Source: Zopfochytrium polystomum
Taxonomy: Eukaryota; Chytridiomycota; Chytridiomycetes; Chytridiales; Chytridiaceae
Reading direction: 5' to 3'
Assembly (NCBI GenBank): GCA_025765615.1
Contig: JAIVFJ010000288.1
Coordinates: 1-64,000 of the forward strand
Length of the DNA: 64,000 bases
Shown here: one piece after another, positions 55,200-64,000 of the stretch
Position numbering within the stretch: the first letter of the stretch is position 1
Layout: every line of letters starts with the position of its first letter
Program-made: the position numbers and the translations under genes
Notes under the pieces: model-generated
Database searches by the model: none
Seen by the model: only the letters and a program-made list of their open reading frames with translations
What the model was told of the DNA's origin: nothing

Positions 55200-55657
55200 A
55201 TTCTGGAAGACAAAGAAGAGAAAGAGAAAAAGGAAGAGAAAAAAGACGTTTCGCTTTGTTAGTGGTTCAATCCTCTTTTTTTCTGTCGTATAAAAAATGA
55301 TAGAAACAAAGAATTCCTTCTTTCTTGCTTTGTTAGGGAAGACGTTTGCCCGACAGTTGTTCTTTCGTCGCTGAGAATGCCAGTTTGGACGGAAAGAGCA
55401 ATAAATAAATAAATAATTGAGCGACAAAGGTGAACTGCCGCCACAAATTGCAAATCTCCCATGTAAACACACTTGGCAAAACTAGAAAACTGGCTTCTCA
55501 TCGGTCTGATAAGAAGACAGCATTGCAAATCGCAGCTCAGTAGCTTGGTGAAGTTTGGTTCAAATGGGTGCCAATTCCATGGACATTTTTTGCCTAGTAC
55601 ATTTTTTATTGCCTTGGGTCCAACAAAAATTGAATTGGATCGAACTTTTGTGGACAC
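55200..55657 (-). pseudogene. transposon fragment, inverted relative to 56.4 kb
   Basis: The minus-strand frame at 55657-55259 includes LSVQTGILSDERTTVG, and the plus strand near 56395-56440 encodes the matching PVQTGILTDERTTVGE-type string. These look like two copies of the same element start in opposite orientation. Flanking sequence is not recognisable as a specific domain. Confidence 0.4.
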
Positions 55658-55759
55658 TGCATTTGGTTTGATTTTCCGACTGGAATCAAATCCGTCCGGA
55701 CTGATCGTTTGGATTTTACTCGACCCAGTAACAGTATCCGTATTAGATACACTATAATT

Positions 55760-56380
55760 ACAGTCATGTAGTTATTGCAAATTGCAAAAACAACTTTTTA
55801 CCGCTGTTTTTAGTATGGATTCAGACCATTAAGAATGTCTGAGGATATGGAACCTGAACCAGGCTTGGAATCCCTGCTGGTATGGCCCTGCTAGGCTTCT
55901 ACAGCTTACCATCAGGATACCTGCTATCAACCGTCCAAACGTAGGAAAGCGGATATTTCAAATTCTATTGGCAGCTTTTAGCTTGGTTTTGTGGTCAGGG
56001 CTGGGGGGGTCCAAAAAGCAATGAGTAAAACCCCCCGCTTTGGCCGATTCTAAAGTGAAAGCTCTGGTCACTCATATCGCTTGACCATGGCTTCGTTGTT
56101 TTGTAGGATTAACAAATGAGGTGGTTTTTTTTTTTTTTTTTTTTTTTTTTGCTTCTCACGCTACTCGTCTCCGGCGTACCTGACAGCCTTATGCATTGGG
56201 TCCCAGGGCGTCCCTAGGTGTCCAAAGAAGTAGCCTGCATTCCTTGTAGGCACAGTAACGCTCTGACCAAATTACTGTACCTCCGCCCTGGCGCCGTAGC
56301 CAACGCCCAACAGTTGCGATGGTTATGTGGAGTCCATGATATCCTCTTTGTTTTTTTTTCCGCCTTGTTTTTTGGAAACT
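55760..56380. other. region without a recognisable gene
   Basis: Contains a T-run of about 26 nt at 56126-56151. No coding supported. Confidence 0.4.
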
Positions 56381-57241
56381 GGTATTGCTCTTCCTGTCCA
56401 AACTGGCATTCTCACCGATGAAAGAACAACTGTTGGTGAATCATCTTTATAACAAAATGATAAAAGTGGCAAGACAAACAGAAAAGGCTGTCAACTTTTT
56501 TTTTTTTTTTGTCAAAATGATTGACAGTTTGGCAGGGCTGTTTGAAAGCAGGTGTTGATTGACACCAGGCTCCGCGCCATCCACGCTATTGCCAACCTCC
56601 AGCTTGCCATTCCCTATCTCATCGTGGATTGGGTTGATTGCGAGGATATGCTCTTGAAGGGCAGCGCTTGCAATTTCGAGGCGAGTTCAGGCGCCTACCA
56701 AGAGTTTCGCTTCTTTGTTTCATTGGTATTGGCGGCCTCCTTGAATTCTGTGATGATGGAGGGACGTTCTCATGCTTGAGGTTCTTGGATGCGTGCCAAA
56801 GTTATGTTGAAATCAGGTTAGCACCACCACCGCCCACGCCCTCTTGTTGCCCATTGACCTCTGGCTCACGATTCTTCCCTCGATTTGGCTACATTTCACT
56901 AGGCAAAGTACAGTGCTATCCCACTTATCATTCCGAATGGATTATGGACAGTGCAAATCCATTGTGACCCAAACATATCTCTCAACCTTCGGTCAATTGG
57001 GGTAATCCCAGTGTTTCTTCCAGCCTACTGTCCCTTTTTTAATCCCATCGAAATTCTCTTTGGCGTTATAAAAAGTCACATGCAACGAGAGTATCCTGAA
57101 GGCGAACTGACACCACGTACTCTTCCAGGCTTTATCGCAAAAATCATGCAGAGATTTGAAACCTTCCCTAAGCAGAATATGTTTCGCCATTGTGGGAGGA
57201 TGGTGTGTTTGATCCAGGCGCTGGCTCCAAGGTCAACGTGA
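56381..57241 (+). pseudogene. DDE-superfamily (Tc1/mariner-like) transposase relic
   Basis: The last frame (56951-57241) reads IHCDPNISLNLRS, then VIPVFLPAYCPFFNPIEILF and GVIKSHMQREYPEG. This is the characteristic final Asp/Glu region of DDE_3-type transposases, with the PxxNPIE box. Preceding frames (56638-56967) contain FIGIGGLLEFCDDGGTFS and HSEWIMDSA, consistent with earlier parts of the catalytic core. At least two frame breaks occur. It would have catalysed cut-and-paste transposition and is now dead. Confidence 0.7.
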
Positions 57242-57399
57242 AGAAGATGGGCTTCGAATAAACAGTGAAGTTAGATTCGATCTCTTTATTCGCAGTTTCA
57301 AAAATAATGGCATGGGAGTATTTCACAGGTGGAACAGAATGGAGTCTCGAAAGAAAAAAAAACGAAGTGTTTCAACAAACAACAGTGGTAGGTAAGAAA

Positions 57400-58910
57400 C
57401 TATGTCAATGAGATTTCTTTTTGACTGCAAGCAAACCACAAGCAGCCTTCGAGGCATTGCCAAAGTTCATTCAGCGTGGTCCTCATCCTCTCAATCTTCA
57501 ATGCTTCCAAGAAATGCACGACCAGTTCTCGTCTCTCTTGGGGTGCCGAGAGCGACAATCCCTGCGAGAAAGTTAGATTGGCCCATCAACCAACAACTGA
57601 AAAGCCTGGAACCTTGGGTTGCATTGCAGCAATCAGTTCAGCAAGATGCGTTTTATGTGACTGGAGCATATTACCAATTGCTTTGTGCTCCGTTCGCATT
57701 TCCTGGAGTAGTCGTTCCATCTCGCCTGGTGTGTGTCAAAAGAACAGAAGCACATCTTGCAGTGGGGATTGGTTCATTGCTTTCTCCTGATTGGCACTTG
57801 GCAGACCAAGAATGTGCGTTGCCCAAAGATTCCAGTACGTATCAAGGTGAGTGGCATAGTTGCGTCCGTGCTTCTCCTTAAGAGCTGCAATGATCTGCTG
57901 AACGACCGACCCTGCTGGGGTCTCTGCCCGATCACGCGAAATTTGATGACGAAGAACTTGGGATTCGAAAAGAGCAAAGACTGGCCTTGTGCGCAGGAGT
58001 CCATACTTCATGACAGTCAGTTCTGCCTTGTGCCACTTGCTAAGCTCCTCCTCTGTGATTGTGTCAGTCGCAAGCCCACCACGCAAGGAGTACTTTCGAT
58101 TCCCACGAGTGTGCTTTTCGATGGCAAAGATGTTTGGCCAGTCAGCTACAGTGGCGGGAGAGCCTGTGAACGTCGTGCTGTTGGCTCCTCCCACCCGTGC
58201 CATAGGCCCAAGGTGGCATTCAAAAAAATTGAAGGCCTTTTGGAAGAAGTCATCCAAGCCTGTTGCTGTTATTGTGATTGGAGCAAGAGCTGTGATGGTG
58301 CTGTGCTGCTGATGGAATTCTTTTATCACTGGGTGCACAATGATGGAAAAGGATGGGACTTTGTCTGGGATATCAATGTCCATTTTGTGTGAAGGTTTGT
58401 GAAGCGCTTGTGATGAGTTCTGCGCTCGAAATAAAGACTGGACGCAACCCATAACAAAAAAAAAGAAATAAGAAGAGGGTTGAACCACTAACAAAAGCGA
58501 AAGGCCATTTTTCTTCTTTTTTTTCTTTCTCCTCTTTGTCTTCCAGAATCTCAACAAGCGACCGAAGGGAATCGGCATACTCCAGGCAAACTCCAGTAAA
58601 ACCAAGTTTGATCCAGTGCGCGTGCCAATCACCGCGGGTTGGGTTTGGGACTCGCCTCAGATCAGTCCTGCGATCTTGGTTGTTGGTGCCGTTCAAGCCA
58701 CCGCGCTTTTTCCACCGCTCGCCAGTGCGTCGTTAGGGTTGCGAAGCGCACGAGATCCTGGAGGATATGCACGGAGGGCGATGGGCGCATCCGTTCCAGC
58801 AGTTCCTCGTTTGTCTTGGATCTCTCTTGGTGGTTCAAGGGGCGTCTATGGAGTACTTGGAATGCGCGGGTCAACGAGTAGGCGCTCCCAGAAAAAAAAC
58901 AATTGGTCAA
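57400..58910 (-). CDS. unidentified gene near transposon relics
   Basis: The best segment begins MDIDIPDKVPSF at 58383 and continues to 57736, with VIKEFHQQHSTITALAPIT, CHLGPMARVGGANSTTF and LATDTITEEELSKWHKAEL. An upstream exon-like frame (58910-58540) has ERMRPSPSVHILQDLVRFAT and DWHAHWIKLGFTGVCLEYA, with a one-base break near 58700. At 57736 an in-frame TGA is followed, in the same frame, by a coiled-coil-like segment (GEMERLLQEMRTEHKAIGN). A further segment, ELVVHFLEALKIERMRTTLN, ends at a TAG near 57400. No family is recognised. It may be a lineage-specific or element-borne gene. Confidence 0.45.
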
Positions 58911-59334
58911 AGACGGAAAGAGAGAAAGTGAGAGAGAGAGTGTGTGTGTGTGTGCGTGTGCATGTGCTTGTTTGCTTGTTCGTTTGCATGGCCTTCAGAC
59001 CATTGCAGACAGACAGAAATGGGCGCCAACAGACTAATAGCGACCCAACAGACTAAACCGCGACCCGGTGGGTGAAGGAGAGCCGAATCAGAAACAAACA
59101 ACCAAGCAAGCAAACACCCCCTCGGAAAAAAAAAATGCGCGGCAAAAAGACAGTTGACAAAAAATAACAGCCGAAGATTGAACTAGTACTGAAGCCTTGC
59201 GTCAGCTACCGTGACGAACACCAAAGCCTTTGCTTGTTCCTCCCCACCGAAAGTGATCGACAAGAACCTAAACGAAGGAAAAGAAAAAAAAAAGAAGAAA
59301 AAAAAAAGAAAGAAACAGAAGGGGAAAAACCCCC
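58911..59334. other. intergenic region
   Basis: Short (GT)n and A-rich tracts, no gene seen. Confidence 0.4.
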
Positions 59335-60801
59335 TCATTGGGCGGCGGCACCAGCGGCGTTCATCGCCGCGCGCAGGACTTCCCCCTCGTCGACGCGCTC
59401 AATCGCCGAGATGCGCGCTACGTACCACCGCTCCCGCCTGGCCCACGCGTCGCGCTCGCGCTCCAGCGCGCCGACACGCTCGGCGAGACGCACCCGTGCG
59501 CCGCGCTCCTCGTCGACCTGCCGCTGCAGATCGATGCGCTCCGTCAGCCGCCGTTCGCGGAAGCGCCGCGCCGCGTCGCGGTTGCGCTGCCGCTGCAGGT
59601 CCAGCGCCGCTGCGTCCGCCGCGCTCGGCGTGGTCGCCGTTGCGGGAGGGCTTGTTCCGGATGTACTTCGGCCGCCGGTAGCCGCTGTGGCTGCTGTTGT
59701 TTTTGTTGTCGGTGCTGCGGGCGGGCCAGACTGCGCGACAGCTGTTCCTGCTGCTGCCGCTCTCGCCGATGCCGGTGCCAGCGGCGAAGGAGTCGGAGTG
59801 CCATGCATCTGCGGTTGTTGAGGCTGGGGGTGTTGGTGGTGTTGGTGGTAGGGGTGGGGGTGGTGTGGGGAGAGGTGGTGGCCGAGCGGCGATGACCGGC
59901 GCGACGCCGAGCGCGAGACGTAGCCAGGGTGGGCGGCTGGCGCGGTTGGCGGCGGCGGGGTGGTGCGGCGGTATGCGGCGGCGGGGGGTGAGAGGGAGGG
60001 GGTCGCGGGCGGGCTGGAGAGAAGTAGCGGCGACTTGAGGAGCGGTCCGGCGCCCGGCAGTGTCGTCGTGGTGGGGTTCTGCGGCGCGGCGTGGTTGGGT
60101 AGAGGGTATGATGACGGGTGCGGCCGCTGTACCTGCTGCTGCTGCGGCTGTTGGGGTTGGTACGGGATCGCTTGGTGCGGATGGGAGTAGACGGTGTACT
60201 GTTGGTGCGGCTCCGAGTGCTGCTGCTGCAGCTGGTGCTGTTGCGGGCCTTGCGGCACGTAATACAGAGTCGCTGGACGCGGGGGGTTGGTTTGGTTGTG
60301 GTGGTGGATTGACTGGTAAGGTGCGGGGGATGGCGCGGCACCGTCCCCTGCGGTGGTCGAAGGCACCGCGGCTGGTTGGCGGTAGGGGCCACCGACGCCT
60401 CCGTGGTGGTGTTGCACAGGTGGAGAACCGGCCATGGGGCGGGGAAGGACGGGGCGCGGTGGTAAAGCGTCCACGTTGTTGGAAGACGAAGGGGAAGAGG
60501 AGGAGGAGGAGGAGGAGGAGGAGGAAACCTCAACCAAGCTTGCTATGCTGAAGCGGCTCGTTGGGCGCGGCAAAGCAGCGGCGGAAGCTGGCGAGGAGGG
60601 AGATGCGGCCTTTGGTGAGGAAACGGCGGGTTGTTGTGGTGGTTGTGCTGGAAGCGGTGGAGGAGTGGCTACTGATGACGTCGGAGAAGCGGACAGCGGA
60701 GCACCACCACCAGCAGCAGCAGCAGCAGCGGCTGAGGCTGATAGCGATAGCGCTGGTGACGGCGAGGAGGAGGAGGAGGAGGGTGCGGTCATCATCATCA
60801 T
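59335..60801 (-). CDS. bZIP transcription factor
   Basis: 488 residues in one uninterrupted frame, a sequence-specific DNA-binding protein of the nucleus. Residues 1-400 are disordered, with Ser, Pro, Ala, Gln and His tracts. A short hydrophobic motif RFSIASLVEV lies near residues 83-92. The bZIP begins at residue 404: the basic region RQRNRDAARRFRERR contains the N-x2-AA-x2-F-R contact residues, followed by a leucine-type coiled coil (ERIDLQRQVDEERGARVRLA, then ERVGALERERDAW) and a short tail. The start MMMMTAPS at 60801 is the first ATG of the frame. No family member can be named, since F replaces the S/C of the NxxAAxxS/CR signature (as in some Pap1/AP-1-like and other fungal factors). Confidence 0.9.
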   Translation of the reverse strand: MMMMTAPSSSSSSPSPALSLSASAAAAAAAGGGAPLSASPTSSVATPPPLPAQPPQQPAVSSPKAASPSSPASAAALPRPTSRFSIASLVEVSSSSSSSSSSSPSSSNNVDALPPRPVLPRPMAGSPPVQHHHGGVGGPYRQPAAVPSTTAGDGAAPSPAPYQSIHHHNQTNPPRPATLYYVPQGPQQHQLQQQHSEPHQQYTVYSHPHQAIPYQPQQPQQQQVQRPHPSSYPLPNHAAPQNPTTTTLPGAGPLLKSPLLLSSPPATPSLSPPAAAYRRTTPPPPTAPAAHPGYVSRSASRRSSPLGHHLSPHHPHPYHQHHQHPQPQQPQMHGTPTPSPLAPASARAAAAGTAVAQSGPPAAPTTKTTAATAATGGRSTSGTSPPATATTPSAADAAALDLQRQRNRDAARRFRERRLTERIDLQRQVDEERGARVRLAERVGALERERDAWARRERWYVARISAIERVDEGEVLRAAMNAAGAAAQ

Positions 60802-61742
60802 TCAACGATATTCCTCAAATTCCTCAACGGACGGGCGCACGGTGGAGGGCTTGTTGGTTTGTTTGATTGTTCGTTCTCAGGTTCGAGTGAGCGAGCGAAC
60901 AGGCAAGCCGGGAGCAGCAGCAGCAGCAACCAAAAAGAAAAAAAAACAAGCACGTGTGTGCGCGTGAGAACAAGTGAGTAATCGTCCCTGAAACAGCGAC
61001 ACGCCCGCGCGTGTGATGATGATAATGCGAGGGGCACCACCGCTGCGGCTGTCTACCGACCGCCCGACTGACTGACTGACTGACTGACTGACTGACTGAC
61101 GGGCTGATGGACTGACGGACTGACGGACGGGAGTAGCCGTGGGAGTGTGGGGGGGTGTTTGTGTATGTGGGGGGTGGTGGGAAGGATGAGGATGAGGCGC
61201 CTCGTCCCGCGGCGCCGAAAACAGAGGTTTCGGTCTTGCCTCTGGATGACTGAGCAAGCAAAGCGAGGGAGCGAAAGAGCGACGGAGTGTTCTGTGTCTC
61301 TCTCTGTCTCTCACTTCCGACCGGACTGGGTTGATGGGATGGGGGGTGGTGGAGAGACGCTTGGTTGAACTTGAGAGAGGCTTGATAGAACTTGGGATCG
61401 GGGGGAGGGAAGAAGGCAAGGTACCCGCGGCGACCAAGGAAGGAGCGAAGGAGCGAGCAACCAGGGTAAGGGAAGTGGGTAGGTGAATAAACTCGGCGTG
61501 CGACGGGGGGAGCCCCCCTTGTTTAAATAACAGACGAGGTTGTTGTTGTTGTTGTTGTTGCTGTCGTTGTCAGAATTTGACAATGGAGAACAAGAAGAAG
61601 ATTCACAGAGATAGGTAGACGGACAGACAGACAGATAGACAGACAGGCCGACAGACAGAGCGGCTGATTCAAAAGGGGTGAGACAGTCAGGCGGAGTCTG
61701 TCAGTCAGTCTGTCCTTCGGTGATTCGGAGAGAGAAAGAGAG

Positions 61743-61779
<37 letters not shown>

Positions 61780-63637
61780 ACGTGTGTGCATGTGTTGTGT
61801 GTGTGTGTGTGTGTGGGTGGTTTGCTGCATGTCTGCGTTCGTGCGAGTGTTTGGTTAGCTTTGTGAGAGAGAACGGGAGAGAGAGACAGAGGTGGAGAGA
61901 AAGAGGGGCGAAGAACATCGCAGTGATGCAACAGGGCGAGAGACAGAGTGTGCGTGTATGTGCGAATCCGCGGTCTCTGTCCCGCTCGGCCAGCCGTGGC
62001 AGCTTCGGTTCAATTTTTGCTTTCCAAGATTGCCCACATGATTTACTTGCCTATTAGCGGGTTGGTAATTTTACGCAGCATGTTTTTGGATTTTTTCTAT
62101 TTTTTTTTTCGGAACTGTGGGCGGGAGGGAGAATTATTTGCCCACAGTTCCAATCACTCATCAATCTTTCAACATGATCAACGCTCTCTCTGTGCACAGC
62201 AGAGTTGCCTATCTGGCCGTCTGTCGCTTCGTCTGTGCTTCGGCAGGGACTCTGTCTGTCTGTCTATCTGTCTGCCCGTCTATGCTGCATGGTCTGTGTG
62301 AGGAAACCTGCTAGCATGGCGCCCGCCGAAGGATTATTCATTCTTTAATCAGCTCGTGCTCGATCAAAAGAAAAAAGGTCAAAAAAAAAATTTGCAGAGC
62401 TTGCAGTTTGTTAAGTTTTGTCGTCTTCTTTTTTTTTTCCCTCCGATTCGTCAACCAAACATCGACTTCAGCCTCTCTGTCGGAGTGGGTCAATATCGGA
62501 CTGGGACGGAAGAAACATCGTTGTTTGGCCGCCGAACTGTATGTCTGTTTTCATGCCTTTGGCGTCATGCATGTTGCAACAACATTAGTCTTTTTTTTTT
62601 CTTCTTTTGCCTAATCTCAAATCAACCTCGGACGTTTGTCTGTCTGTTTGCCCCCAAGCTCCCCCCTCCACTGCGACAGCCGCACGCACATCGCCGCATG
62701 CATCTTGCCTTTTTCTTGTGAAATGACGACACTTTGGGCTTAATGTGGAGATTAGGAACCTTAAAAAAAGAAAACAGAAAAATTTAAGGCCGAAAACAAA
62801 AGGAGCTTGCATGAGCAATTTCAGTTGTTAGTTGCAAGTTTTGTGCACCGCCACGTTTTGCTGCTTTTTTCTATTTGTCAGCGATGCCGTCTGTCTCTCC
62901 ACCAATGCCACGCCACGAGCCAAGCAAAGGAGGAGAGACAACGAGACAGATTGGCCCAGAAAAACCGGAGGCACACTGAATAATGACAAACTCGGCGTCA
63001 AAATTTGCATCATGAAAAATCAAACACACACAAAAATTTCGGCAAACATTTACAAAAATTAAAATAAAATTACTTGGTTAAGCCCCCGATGCTTCAAAAA
63101 GACAAATGGAAAGTTCCACGGATCGCGCTCTCTCCACGAAATGTGGGACTGACCACGGCTGTTTTCTTGTATTCCTTTTTTTTTTTCACTGTTTTAGGAC
63201 TTCTCCAGGTCTCTGTCTGTCTGTCTGCGGCGACCTGTGGGCTCCACTCCTCGGCGTTTCGGACCCCCCACAAGGCTTTCGGCCCGACTCTTTAAGGAAT
63301 TTATTTTTTCCTTGCCACAGCTCAGTCGGATTGCCTCTCCAGCGCGTTTTGGACCCGGCCTTTGGGAAGAACAAAGGCAGAATTCGTAACCGCCCCATGT
63401 CGCATATTTTAGGCTAATAAGCACCAAATATTTTTTGAAAGACCCAAGGATCTGCCGACGCTCTGTCCGCCTGATAGCCAGATTTGGATGATTTATTTTT
63501 CACGTTTAAGTTTCTCTGTCTGCCCGGCGCGGGACAATCCGCACTTGCAAGTGCGGATCTGCAATCCGTCTCTGCCAGTTTGTCTGTCTGTCTCTGCTTC
63601 CTCCGGCCCTTCGGGTGCAAATGATTGTTTAGGAATG

Positions 63638-63723
<86 letters not shown>

Positions 63724-64000
63724 AACAGTCTCCAAGAGCCAGCGCGATTTTGGGCTTTTTCTTTCCTCCCTTTCTCTCTCCACGTAACCAAAAATTTCTG
63801 CCGCTCTTCGTCACCCATTATCATCCAATGTGTTATTAATAATAATGGTAAAAGAACTGCGCCGCGCGTGCAAGGCCTCCTTGTGTTTGTTGCATATGTG
63901 TGTGCGTGTACCAACAGTATCCTCTGGACAGGAAAACAGGAAAATTCAGAAAATCGCGCCGAGCCGCTCGGGATTTCCCTCGCATGAACATCCAAACACC
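60802..64000. other. microsatellite-rich region without a recognisable gene
   Basis: Upstream flank of the bZIP gene and beyond. It contains (CTGA)n at 61061-61101, (GTT)n at 61538-61560, CAGA-type repeats 61620-61660, (AG)n 61737-61778, (GT)n 61795-61816, CTGT-type repeats near 62250, and (CT)n at 63640-63720. All ORFs are short or follow these repeats. Confidence 0.55.
63640..63720. repeat. CT microsatellite, about 80 bp
   Basis: (CT)n with one CTCC interruption near 63672. Confidence 0.92.

Overview
The window looks like nuclear DNA of an early-diverging, chytrid-like fungus; this is inferred from gene content and structure. Genes carry many short (about 40-120 nt) GT-AG introns. The set includes a 14-TM DHA2 drug/H+ antiporter, a bZIP factor with long Ser/Pro/Gln tracts, two half-size ABCA transporters (a subfamily I recall as scarce in Dikarya), a large STAND/NLR-like gene, Ty3/gypsy and non-LTR retroelements, and a eukaryotic tRNA-Ser. 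GC-rich gene blocks (1-5.6, 33-36, 43-51 and 59-61 kb) alternate with repeat-rich or AT-rich islands.

Layout. 0-5.6 kb: an unidentified Pro/Ser-rich gene, a histone deacetylase relic, an MFS transporter, and a broken tandem MSP-domain gene. 5.7-6.7 kb: a repeat mosaic and tRNA-Ser(CGA). 7.85-10.95 kb: a truncated Ty3/gypsy element with a Tf1-like self-priming signature. 12.1-18.1 kb: a minus-strand PB1-TIR-NACHT-WD40 gene with 18 nearly identical WD40 units. 19-19.7 kb: an ABC pseudogene. 20.1-28.94 kb: an AT-rich block of at least three copies of a virus-like element. These encode a polymerase-like domain fused to a superfamily 3 helicase, a PD-(D/E)XK-like nuclease and a small conserved protein, with terminal inverted repeats and hairpins 3' of most ORFs. 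28.9-31.6 kb: non-LTR remnants split by a solo LTR. 33-37 kb: two poorly characterised genes among microsatellites. 39-42.6 kb: a dead NLR paralogue hit by an LTR and a 1.4-kb repeat. 43.5-51.3 kb: two divergent ABCA genes. 52-53.5 kb: the second 1.4-kb repeat. 55-58.9 kb: transposase relics and an unidentified gene. 59.3-60.8 kb: a bZIP gene. The last 3 kb is microsatellite-rich and without a recognisable gene.

The strongest candidates for something new are (i) the AT-rich TVpol/SF3-helicase elements and (ii) the PB1-TIR-NACHT-WD40 gene with its homogenised repeat array and decayed paralogue. A caution applies throughout: many conserved genes contain isolated one-base frame breaks, so some apparent pseudogenes may reflect assembly indels. 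All family assignments come from motifs read by eye; no database search was run.
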